Shown piece by piece: positions 56,136 to 64,000 of a stretch of DNA of 64,000 nt. A program made the position numbers and the translations under genes. The notes below the pieces were generated by a model that saw only the letters and a list, made by a program, of their open reading frames with translations, did no database searches and had not been told where the DNA came from. Source of the DNA: Plesiomonas shigelloides (GTDB lineage Bacteria > Pseudomonadota > Gammaproteobacteria > Enterobacterales > CAMTGL01); NCBI RefSeq assembly GCF_900087055.1, contig NZ_LT575468.1:2607773-2671772 (forward strand), read 5' to 3'. Position 1 is the stretch's first letter. Each line of letters starts with the position of its first letter.

Positions 56136-59100
56136 TCACGCACTCAAGTGCTGCATAACCGGTAATAAATAACGTGTGGCCTGCGCAGTAATTTGCGCCA
56201 GCGCATCGTCACTGAGACCACCGAACAAACGCTGCAAATACGGGTCTTCCCCTTCACCGTTATGTTGGTATCCGCCCAAATAACAATCGCGTAGCGCCCG
56301 CAGGGCTTTTTGCTGACTCTCAGCATCGTCGGCTATCGCGCCATCACGATAACAGCGGCTAAGCCATGCCCAGCCGGTTTTCGGCAGCAGTGACAACGGA
56401 GTCTGTAACCCCAGCTGATAGCCTTCCAGCAAGCACGTCAAATGCACGCGCGCCTCAGACGCCGCCAGTGGCGCAAAGGCATACTGACTCTCATCGCGCC
56501 CCAGCATACGGCTCACGCCCGGCTCGACCGCGTGCTGATGGCACACTAGGCAATAGACCAGATGCTCCAACCATAAGTTCAGTGCATCTACAGCATTTAA
56601 TGTGCCAGGACGCCAGCGCAGTAGTCCGTTATCTTGCACGCCTTGCAACCAACCGCGCAGTTGTAACGACGCGCTATCGTCGCCTAACTCCAGCTCTACT
56701 TCCCAATCGAAGGTGTCTTGTCGCTCATGGGCAATACGCGCTGACAAGGCCTGCATATCCGCTAACAGATTTTCCCAAATCAACTCGCCAAAGCTGCCGT
56801 ACGGCAAACGCCCTTCGGCGCGCAGGCGGCGAAAAAACTGCTCAGGTGACTCGTGATTGAGCAAAATATTCAGCAGCTGCTGATTGATGCCATAGCGGCC
56901 TAGACCATCCAGACCAAACGGCTCATTATCCGGCACCCCTGCTTGCGGCGCGTCAAAACTGACGCGCAGGCGCTGGCGGAAAAACGCCCGAACCGGATGA
57001 CGATAAAATTGCCGCACCGCATCGAGCTCCAGTTCGCACTCACCGGCTTCCGGCTGCCAACTTTGCGCCCAGAACGCCGGAGCCGGCGTTCCCGAACGGG
57101 ATGCCGACGGCAGCCACTGCCCCGCAAAACTGCTCGGCGAGCTTGCCTCGGCGTTCGCCGCCGGCGCCGCACCACCTTCGTCTTTTGGCTCCGCCATAAA
57201 GTTACGTGGACTGAACGGCGTAAGTGTCTGTTCTGAGACTAAATGTGCCTGCAAATGCGGCTCGGCGTCAGTGTAAAGTTGTAACAACTTTTGCGGCGAT
57301 GCACTGGAGGTCTGCGCCTCAGAACAAGCCGCTTTAATCGCGGCAGCATCCGCAGCCAAAATCCGACTTTGTAGCAAATAATCGAGCAATTCACTGACCA
57401 GTACCGACGGTGCTCGTGGCGTATTATCCTGCGCCGAACGCCCGACATAGCTGATATACAGCTGCTGTTGCGCGGACAAAATCGCTTCCAAAAACAGGTA
57501 GCGGTCATCATCACGCCGCGAACGATCGCCACGCTGACTACGCCCCGCCATCAGGTCAAAACCCAGTGGCGGCAGGCTGCGCGGATACACGCCATCATTC
57601 ATGCCCAGCAAACACACCACTTTGAAAGGAATTGAGCGCATTGGCATCAGGGTACAGAAGTTCACCTGACCGGCCAGAAAACGCTGACTGATCCGCTCAT
57701 TATCCAGTGCCGCCGACAGCGCATCACGCAATACTGCCAGTGATAACGGAGCATCAAAGCGAGCCAGCGCAGCCTGCTCCACCAGCCGCTCAATTTGACG
57801 GGTGATCAGCGCCAATACCGGTTCGGTTTCGGTATCACTGACAAACAGCTGACTGAGAAAATCACTCAGCAGCGCCGCCCAAGCCTGTGGCGTGTGCGCG
57901 CGGCTGAAGGCTTGTCGCCACAGCGCCAAGGTTTCCAGTAACGCCGCCAATTGCCCCACCAGCGCGGCACGTAAACCCGACACCTCATCATAGGGTAGCT
58001 GATCATCGAACAGACCGCTGTCGGTGCGCATGGCATAACCCAGCAACATGCGCTCGACCCCAAAGCGCCAAGTATGGCTGCCGGTCACCGGTAAGCCCTC
58101 AGCGGCCACCGCCGCATCATCCAGCCCCCAGCGAATACCGGACTCCTCCACCCACTGGCGCAGCAACACTAAGCCCTGCTCATCAATGCCAAATTGACGT
58201 GCCAGCGCCGGCACTTCCAGCAACGCCAAAATTTCCTCAGCGGCAAAACGGCTATATGGCAGCTGCAGCAGCTGTAAAAAAGCCTGCAAAATCGGGTGCG
58301 CTTGACTGGCACTGCGGTCAGAAATGGAGAACGGAATTCGCTGTACCTGCTCACTTGCGCCAGTTTTCGCTCCCGCCGAAAATACTGCCTGAATGTAAGG
58401 GCTATAGCGGTTAATATCCGCCACCATCACCAGAATATCGCGCGGCGTCAGGTCCGGATCAGCTTGCAGAAGGTGCAGCAAATGGTCGTGCAGCACTTCC
58501 ACTTCGCGCATCGGGCTATGACAGGCATTGATGCGAATCGAGTGATCGTTTTGCGCCACCGGATGGCGTGGATGCTCGACATCCGGCATCAACACCGTGC
58601 CGTCATCCAGATTTAAGATATCGCGCTGCAACTGATGCAGCAGATTATCGGTCTGTGGCTCAACGAACGCTTCAATGTCATTCGGCTCTAATTGCGCCAG
58701 CAGATAAAAGTTATCGCGCCCCAACTTGCCCATCGACGCGAGCAGCGGATTGCCAATATTCGGTGGTGGCAAAAATGGTCGCGTGGTATCCCCATCGCGA
58801 GAGCGCCATTGGCGAGCCACCCATTTCGGATCTTGAATATCGCCCCAATAATGGCGGCTTGGGTTGGTAAACATCAGGTGCACATCGCAGTGCAAGCTGA
58901 GCGCCTTGAGGGCGCTGAGGTATACCGGCGGCAAGGCCGAAATCCCGAAAATGAACAGCCGTTTGGGGATCCCTTGTGGGCGAGTGGGCGCCTGCTCGAG
59001 CGCTTGAATAAACTTTTGGTACAAGTTTGCTCGGTGCCAGTGTGGTTGACCAAGCTCGGCCGTCAAACGCACCAATTCACGCCACAATACCGGCTGCCAC

Positions 59101-59600
59101 GGATGCTCATCAGCCAACTCGGCGACCGTTTCGCCGCGCTCCCAACTGGCAATCCACTCCGGGCGATACACCAAATATTGGTCAAACAAGTCCGCCACAC
59201 GCGCTGCTAGCTGATACAGCTTGCGCTGGTTCTCATCGGCATGTAAATCGCCTTGCAGATAGTGGCGTAACGGCTCAAACAAAGGGTCATCTAGCTGCGC
59301 AGGCAACAGCGTCATCAGCTTCCACGTCATGGCCTCTTTGCCAAACGCACTTTGCTTCGGGATATCCGGCAACACGCAGGTAAACATGTTCCAGATAAAG
59401 GTCGCCGGCAATGGAAACTCCATGTTCGCGGCAATACCGAACTCCTGCGCGACCTGCAAACGCAGCCACTGCGCCATCCCCGGGCTTTGCACCAACACCA
59501 CATCCGGTTCAAACGGATCGTCCAGCGGATTAAGCCGCATCAATTGACACAACAGGGATTTGAGCAGATCCAGCTGATTGGAGTGGTAAACAGTGAACAC
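56136..59600 (-). CDS. recC: Exodeoxyribonuclease V gamma subunit RecC
   Basis: A 1154-residue subunit (E. coli 1122) that recognises Chi and splits the DNA strands. It has an inactivated helicase-like fold; conserved segments are SPGMAQWLRLQVAQEFGIAANMEFPLP near the N-terminus, FGISALPPVYL, RINACHSPMREVEVLHDHLLHLL, IPFKVVCLLGMNDGVYPR and the C-terminal inactive nuclease-like domain. It is the first gene of the minus-strand recC-ptrA-recB-recD set, 29 bases before ptrA. Confidence 0.96.
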   Translation of the reverse strand: MFTVYHSNQLDLLKSLLCQLMRLNPLDDPFEPDVVLVQSPGMAQWLRLQVAQEFGIAANMEFPLPATFIWNMFTCVLPDIPKQSAFGKEAMTWKLMTLLPAQLDDPLFEPLRHYLQGDLHADENQRKLYQLAARVADLFDQYLVYRPEWIASWERGETVAELADEHPWQPVLWRELVRLTAELGQPHWHRANLYQKFIQALEQAPTRPQGIPKRLFIFGISALPPVYLSALKALSLHCDVHLMFTNPSRHYWGDIQDPKWVARQWRSRDGDTTRPFLPPPNIGNPLLASMGKLGRDNFYLLAQLEPNDIEAFVEPQTDNLLHQLQRDILNLDDGTVLMPDVEHPRHPVAQNDHSIRINACHSPMREVEVLHDHLLHLLQADPDLTPRDILVMVADINRYSPYIQAVFSAGAKTGASEQVQRIPFSISDRSASQAHPILQAFLQLLQLPYSRFAAEEILALLEVPALARQFGIDEQGLVLLRQWVEESGIRWGLDDAAVAAEGLPVTGSHTWRFGVERMLLGYAMRTDSGLFDDQLPYDEVSGLRAALVGQLAALLETLALWRQAFSRAHTPQAWAALLSDFLSQLFVSDTETEPVLALITRQIERLVEQAALARFDAPLSLAVLRDALSAALDNERISQRFLAGQVNFCTLMPMRSIPFKVVCLLGMNDGVYPRSLPPLGFDLMAGRSQRGDRSRRDDDRYLFLEAILSAQQQLYISYVGRSAQDNTPRAPSVLVSELLDYLLQSRILAADAAAIKAACSEAQTSSASPQKLLQLYTDAEPHLQAHLVSEQTLTPFSPRNFMAEPKDEGGAAPAANAEASSPSSFAGQWLPSASRSGTPAPAFWAQSWQPEAGECELELDAVRQFYRHPVRAFFRQRLRVSFDAPQAGVPDNEPFGLDGLGRYGINQQLLNILLNHESPEQFFRRLRAEGRLPYGSFGELIWENLLADMQALSARIAHERQDTFDWEVELELGDDSASLQLRGWLQGVQDNGLLRWRPGTLNAVDALNLWLEHLVYCLVCHQHAVEPGVSRMLGRDESQYAFAPLAASEARVHLTCLLEGYQLGLQTPLSLLPKTGWAWLSRCYRDGAIADDAESQQKALRALRDCYLGGYQHNGEGEDPYLQRLFGGLSDDALAQITAQATRYLLPVMQHLSA

Positions 59601-59964
59601 GGGTAACCCTCAGACATCCATGATGACACACATTGTCAGCTAACCGCCGAGCGGCTGCCAATACCGATTATTTATTATGATGACAGATTCAGGCGACTAA
59701 AAGACAAAAAACACAAATAAAACATTAACAAGGAAGGGAAAAGGTAGCAGAAAATCAGGCCGATCACGCAACAAGCCACAAAACTCGCTTATTGCTATTA
59801 CACGCCGTAGTCGCCGTGGCACCGCCTGTTTCATGTCACGCAAATTTCCGGCCAGCGCGCACAAATCGTCACGCACCGGCCCGAGATTAAGCAGTATTAA
59901 CGTGGCATGTAAACTCGCTAATGCCCCGCACTCATAGACATCAGCGACATCAGTTCGTCATCCC
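59601..59964. other. Intergenic region upstream of recC
   Basis: About 360 bases with no gene. An AT-rich stretch (59660-59750) probably contains the recC promoter, and the ABC transporter operon from upstream ends here. No convincing terminator was found. Confidence 0.45.
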
Positions 59965-60939
59965 TCAACGCTCTTTAATGTACGGCTTACCCACCGCTTT
60001 GGGCGCGACTGAACGGCCGATAAAGCCGGCCATCAAAATCACGGTCAGCACATACGGCAGCGCCGAGAAGACTTGGGTTGGCAATACGCCAATGCCCGGC
60101 ACCGAGACCCCTTGCATACGAGTTTCCAGCGCAGTGAGAAAACCGAACAGCAAACAAGCCCACAATGTTGGCCACGGTCGCCACTTACCAAAAATGACTG
60201 CCGCTAACGCGATATAGCCTTGTCCGGCGGTCATCTCACGCCCAAAGCCCGCATTTTGCGCCACCGACAAATAGGCTCCGGCAAAACCGCACATTACCCC
60301 CGCCAACATCACGCCGCTATAGCGTAAACGCGCCACCGAAATCCCCGCGGTATCCACCGCATTTGGCTCTTCCCCCGCCGCACGCAGACGTAACCCAAAG
60401 CGCGTTTGAAACAGCACCCAGCCAGTCACCACCACCGCCACGAATGCCAGATAGACCAGCAAGGTATGGCCAGAAATCAGCTCTTCATACAACGGGCCGA
60501 TAATCGGGACATGGGCTTTCATCCATTCGCTAGCTGGTAGGGTCTGCACCAAAAAACGCTGCCCGCTTTCCAGTGTTGGCGTCTGCCCACCACGCCCAAA
60601 CCATGCATGCCCGAGCGTGATGGTCATCCCCGAAGCAAAGAAATTCACCGCCAACCCAGAAATCACCTGATCGCCGCGCTGATTGATACAGGCATAGCCA
60701 TGCACCAGCGACAATAAAACCGATGCGCCAATGGCGGAAAACAGCCCCAGCCACACAGAGCCACTCACCGCCGACACCGCCGCCGCCATAAAAGCGGCAA
60801 ACAGCATCTTGCCTTCCAAGCCGATATCCACTACCCCTGAGCGTTCCGAGAAAATCCCACCCATCGCAGCAAAAATCAGCGGTACCGCCAGACGCAACGA
60901 AGAATCTAGCGTAGAGAGAGTCCAAGTAAACACATCCAT
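59965..60939 (-). CDS. ABC transporter permease, BMP/nucleoside family (second permease)
   Basis: A 324-residue inner-membrane permease with about eight helices, of the BPD_transp_2 (RbsC-like) family. It carries the motif EEPNAVDTAGISVARLRYSGVMLAGVMCGFAGAYLS seen in YufQ/NupC-type permeases of BMP nucleoside importers. Its start overlaps the stop of the upstream permease by one base (TGATG), so the two are translationally coupled. Substrate is probably purine nucleosides or related solutes, by family. Confidence 0.9.
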   Translation of the reverse strand: MDVFTWTLSTLDSSLRLAVPLIFAAMGGIFSERSGVVDIGLEGKMLFAAFMAAAVSAVSGSVWLGLFSAIGASVLLSLVHGYACINQRGDQVISGLAVNFFASGMTITLGHAWFGRGGQTPTLESGQRFLVQTLPASEWMKAHVPIIGPLYEELISGHTLLVYLAFVAVVVTGWVLFQTRFGLRLRAAGEEPNAVDTAGISVARLRYSGVMLAGVMCGFAGAYLSVAQNAGFGREMTAGQGYIALAAVIFGKWRPWPTLWACLLFGFLTALETRMQGVSVPGIGVLPTQVFSALPYVLTVILMAGFIGRSVAPKAVGKPYIKER

Positions 60940-62042
60940 CAGCTTGGCTCCTTCGGTTCAAACCAGCGCTCAACCGGCACCCGAATCAATCGATCTAGCG
61001 CGCCGGTAAAGAAAATCACCAACCCTTGGATCACCATAATCAGCTCCGGATTAAGCTCCTGCATCTCAAATTGCAGCTCGGTGCCGCCTTGGTACAAGGC
61101 GCCGAACAGCAGCGCGGCCAGCACTACCCCAACCGGATGATTACGCCCCATCAAGGCTACCGCAATGCCTATAAAGCCAAAGCCATTAGTGAAGTTCATG
61201 ATCAGGCGGTTTTGCGCGCCATACACCTCATTCACCGCCATCATGCCGGCCAAAGCCCCCGACAGCGCCATCACAATCATCACGATACGCGCCGTATCAA
61301 TGCCCGCATATTCCGCCGCTTTCGGGTTTTCTCCCACCACCCGAATGGCATACCCCAAACGGGTGCGCCACACTAGCCACCACACCGCCCATGCCGCCAG
61401 CAAGGCCAACAATAACGATGGGTTAAGCAGGGAAAAGGGCAGCTCAATCCCATGTCCGGCGGCCCATTCATGCAACTTAGGGAAAACCGCCGAGGGCGCA
61501 AAATAGCGCGAATCAGTGGCATTACCGCCTAATTTGGCGATGTGCTCCACCACCAGATAGCCCATCAGTGAGGCCGCAATAAAGTTGAACATGATGGTGG
61601 TCACCACCGTGTGTGAACCGCGGCGCGCCTGCAACCAACCGGGGATCGCGCCCCACACGGCGCCAAACAGTGCGGCCATTAAAATCACGACCGGCGCCAT
61701 TACCCACATCGGCCAACGCTGATCAAAGGCTAAGCACACCAATGTAATCCCAAGCCCGCCCAGATACGCCTGCCCTTCCCCACCGATATTGAATAACCCC
61801 GCCTTAAAGGCCAGCGCGACCGCTAATCCGGTAAAGATAAAGTTAGTGGCGTAATACAAGGTGCTCGACAAGCCGCCGTTTTGTAAATTCAGCGCCCCAT
61901 CCACCATCACATCAAACGCCCGTAGCGGGTCTTCGCCCACCATCAGCACCACCAAACTGGAAACGCCCAGCGCCAGCAACAGCTGCAACAGCGGGATCAG
62001 TGCGCTACGTACCCACGCCGGCGCCATTTTTCCCTGCATCAT
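60939..62042 (-). CDS. ABC transporter permease, BMP/nucleoside family (first permease)
   Basis: A 367-residue inner-membrane permease of the same family (YufP/NupB-type). Typical segments are SSTLYYATNFIFTGLAVALAFKAGLFNIGGEGQ and GENPKAAEYAGIDTARIVMIVMALSGALAGMM. The gene starts within the four-base ATGA overlap at the end of the ATPase gene and ends overlapping the next permease, so all three are one translational unit. Confidence 0.92.
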   Translation of the reverse strand: MMQGKMAPAWVRSALIPLLQLLLALGVSSLVVLMVGEDPLRAFDVMVDGALNLQNGGLSSTLYYATNFIFTGLAVALAFKAGLFNIGGEGQAYLGGLGITLVCLAFDQRWPMWVMAPVVILMAALFGAVWGAIPGWLQARRGSHTVVTTIMFNFIAASLMGYLVVEHIAKLGGNATDSRYFAPSAVFPKLHEWAAGHGIELPFSLLNPSLLLALLAAWAVWWLVWRTRLGYAIRVVGENPKAAEYAGIDTARIVMIVMALSGALAGMMAVNEVYGAQNRLIMNFTNGFGFIGIAVALMGRNHPVGVVLAALLFGALYQGGTELQFEMQELNPELIMVIQGLVIFFTGALDRLIRVPVERWFEPKEPS

Positions 62043-63649
62043 GCCTTCTCCCCATCTTGCGACGCACGCTCGGGAAACTGGCTGCTGGTCATCAGCAAGC
62101 CGAGCTCCCGCTCATTGGTCTGCGCCGCTTTCACTTCCCCGGTGATCGCGCCATCGACCATCACCAAAATACGATCGGCCAGCGCCATAATTTCATCCAA
62201 CTCGACCGACACCAGTAGCACCGCCGCGCCAGCGTCACGGGCTGCAATCAAATTACGATGGATAAATTCAATGGCGCCGATATCCACCCCGCGGGTGGGC
62301 TGGCCAACCAATAAGACCTGCGGCTGACGTGACATTTCACGTGCCAAAATCAGTTTCTGCTGATTACCGCCGGAAAAATTGGCGGTTTTGAGGGAAGGTT
62401 GTGGCGGACGCACATCATGCGCCTGCATCAGCGCCTGAGCTGCATTCTCAACACGGAGCGGATCGAGCGAGTGACGCCCATACGCCGCATCATACTGGTA
62501 ACCCAAGATGGCGTTTTCCGCCGCCGAAAAACTTTTCACTAAGCCTTGCCGCAGACGATCTTCCGGCACATGAGCCACCCCGAACTGACGCAGTTGCCGC
62601 GCATCGCGCCGATCCTTGGGGCCCAGATTCAGATTGCCTTTTTGCGTGGTCAGTGTCAGCTCACCGATTTGCGGTGTCAGAGTTCCAGCCAACACTTCCA
62701 GCAGCTGCGACTGGCCATTTCCCGACACACCGGCGATCCCTAAAATCTCACCGGCACGCAGTGCAAAACTGACATCCTTCAAACGCCACACGCCTTGCGG
62801 ATCGCGATAGCTTAAGTGCGATGCGCGCAAACAGACCTCACCAGGGTGGCTCGGCGCTTTATCGACCCGCAGCAACACTTTGCGCCCAACCATCAACTCC
62901 GCCAAGGCCGGTGGCGAGGTTTCCGCCGTTCGGCAATGCGCCACCATCTCACCGCGACGCATCACAGAGACCGCATCAGTGATCGCCATGATCTCTTTAA
63001 GCTTGTGGGTGATCAGCAAGATCGTTACTCCTTGCGCACGCAAGGTATGTAAAATCGCAAATAACTGCTCGGCTTCTTGCGGCGTGAGGACCCCCGTCGG
63101 TTCATCCAAAATCAAAATGCGCGCCCCGCGGTACAGCGCTTTTAAGATTTCCACCCGCTGCTGCATGCCAACCGGTAACTCGCCAACTACGCTGTCGGGA
63201 TCGATAGCCAAACCATAACGCGCCGCAATCTCCTCCAACGCCTGACGCGCCTGACGACGGCTATGACGCAGCAACGCGCTGCTCTCCGCCCCCAGCATGA
63301 CGTTTTCCAGCACCGTAAAGGTTTCCACCAGCATAAAATGCTGATGCACCATCCCAATTCCGCAAGCAATGGCTTGCTGGGAGTTATGGATAGTGGCCGG
63401 TTGACCATCAATCAGGATCTCGCCACTATCGGCTTGATAAAAGCCGTACAGGATAGACATCAGGGTTGATTTGCCGGCACCATTTTCACCGACAATGCCA
63501 TGAATAGTACCTGCCGTAACCTGCAGGCAGATATCGTGGTTGGCCACCACCGAACCAAAGCGTTTGCTGATGTGGCGCAGCTCAATAGCCAACGCCCCTT
63601 GCTCAGGCTTTGCTAATGACTCCGGTAACGGCTGGGAGGGTTGTTGCAT
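62039..63649 (-). CDS. ABC transporter ATP-binding protein with two ABC domains (BMP/nucleoside type)
   Basis: A 536-residue protein with two fused ATPase domains, as in YufO/NupA. Domain 1 has Walker A GENGAGKSTLM, Walker B ILILDEPTGVLTP and the variant signature LPVGMQQRVEI. Domain 2 has a degenerate Walker A (GVSGNGQSQLL), signature FSGGNQQKLILAREM and Walker B-like VLLVGQPTRGVD. I chose the ATG at 63649, which has AAGGA eight bases upstream; an in-frame ATG at 63685 overlaps the hairpin. It overlaps the permease gene. Confidence 0.93.
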   Translation of the reverse strand: MQQPSQPLPESLAKPEQGALAIELRHISKRFGSVVANHDICLQVTAGTIHGIVGENGAGKSTLMSILYGFYQADSGEILIDGQPATIHNSQQAIACGIGMVHQHFMLVETFTVLENVMLGAESSALLRHSRRQARQALEEIAARYGLAIDPDSVVGELPVGMQQRVEILKALYRGARILILDEPTGVLTPQEAEQLFAILHTLRAQGVTILLITHKLKEIMAITDAVSVMRRGEMVAHCRTAETSPPALAELMVGRKVLLRVDKAPSHPGEVCLRASHLSYRDPQGVWRLKDVSFALRAGEILGIAGVSGNGQSQLLEVLAGTLTPQIGELTLTTQKGNLNLGPKDRRDARQLRQFGVAHVPEDRLRQGLVKSFSAAENAILGYQYDAAYGRHSLDPLRVENAAQALMQAHDVRPPQPSLKTANFSGGNQQKLILAREMSRQPQVLLVGQPTRGVDIGAIEFIHRNLIAARDAGAAVLLVSVELDEIMALADRILVMVDGAITGEVKAAQTNERELGLLMTSSQFPERASQDGEKA

Positions 63650-63673
63650 CCGCCAAGTCCTTTGATCACAACA

Positions 63674-63692
63674 GCCGGACATCATGTCCGGC
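63674..63692. other. Perfect hairpin between the binding-protein gene and the ATPase gene
   Basis: GCCGGACAT / ATGTCCGGC separated by one base, in the 155-base spacer between the BMP gene and the ATPase gene. Such hairpins commonly stabilise the highly expressed binding-protein mRNA. There is no T-run. Confidence 0.6.
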
Positions 63693-63804
63693 AGAACAAC
63701 ATTCGATCACCGGTAACGCACTCATTCACGACAGCGCTACCGATACCGCTTAACGACATGCCTAGCGCATCACCACGCATCACACATGCCAGAGCCTCAG
63801 CGCC

Positions 63805-64000
63805 TTAGTATTGGCAGGACTGCGTCAGATTGTAATCGTGCACTTTCACCTTGCCATCGATCACCGCTTGACGCAGATCGTTCATCTGTTTTTCCATCTC
63901 TGGCGTCACCAGTGGACGGTTGTATTCATCCAAAGCCCAACCAACGCCTTGCTCTTTCAGCCCCAGAGATTGCTCACCGGCGGTGAATTTGCCGTCTTGC
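63805..64000 (-). CDS. BMP-family substrate-binding protein, C-terminal part (cut by window edge)
   Basis: The last 65 codons run to the window edge. They include FTAGEQSLGLKEQGVGWALD and PEMEKQMNDLRQAVIDGKV, which fit the C-terminus of the BMP (basic membrane protein A) lipoprotein family that binds nucleosides, and end TQSCQY. The N-terminus with its expected lipobox lies outside. It precedes the ATPase and two permease genes, the standard order. Confidence 0.9.
   Translation of the reverse strand, partial: QDGKFTAGEQSLGLKEQGVGWALDEYNRPLVTPEMEKQMNDLRQAVIDGKVKVHDYNLTQSCQY

Overview
The window is a chromosomal segment of an Enterobacterales-like gammaproteobacterium. Most gene neighbourhoods are the ones known from Escherichia coli: ygfB-pepP-ubiH, zapA-ssrS-fau, serA-rpiA, yggE-mscS-fbaA-pgk-epd-tktA, yqcA-truC-yqcC-csrB-syd-queF, ppnN-xni-rlmM-ygdD-gcvA/gcvB-csdA-csdE-tcdA-mltA, and argA-recD-recB-ptrA-recC. 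Between them sit genes with a Vibrio-like flavour: a DUF3549 protein, and a TPR/degenerate-GGDEF protein followed by a diguanylate cyclase next to queF. Enterobacterial synteny with Vibrio-like inserts suggests Plesiomonas (P. shigelloides). That is an inference from gene content only. No phage, insertion sequence, CRISPR array or toxin cassette is visible.

Layout. 1-4.0 kb: ubiquinone, peptidase and cell-division genes, 6S RNA and folate metabolism. 4.2-8.3 kb: a two-gene RND efflux operon. 8.4-9.4 kb: ytfE (nitrosative iron-sulfur repair) behind a good NsrR-like operator. 9.4-20.4 kb: central carbon genes on the minus strand (serA, rpiA, fbaA, pgk, epd, tktA) with yggE and mscS. 20.6-27.3 kb: yqcA-truC-yqcC, DUF3549, a 2 kb non-coding region holding two tandem CsrB-family regulatory RNAs, then syd and queF. 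27.4-31.4 kb: a putative c-di-GMP pair. 31.5-41.3 kb: ppnN, xni, rlmM, gcvA with the divergent sRNA gcvB, the CSD sulfur-transfer genes, tcdA and mltA. 41.6 kb: one initiator tRNA. 42.3-44.7 kb: a YjiH/YjiG membrane pair with an M20 peptidase behind a perfect FNR box. 45.1-59.6 kb: a small zinc-ribbon membrane protein, argA with tandem ARG boxes, and the RecBCD/Ptr cluster. 60-64 kb: a BMP-family (nucleoside-type) ABC importer cut by the window end.

The most notable feature is the tandem pair of CsrB-type RNAs at 23.4-24.9 kb. Each has about 30 GGA motifs, its own intrinsic terminator, a sigma70-like promoter and a UvrY/GacA-like box, all in the interval where E. coli carries a single csrB. 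Three further regulatory RNAs or regulons can be read directly: 6S RNA, GcvB, and operators for NsrR, FNR and ArgR. Two copies of a roughly 128-bp palindromic dispersed repeat lie near xni and tcdA.
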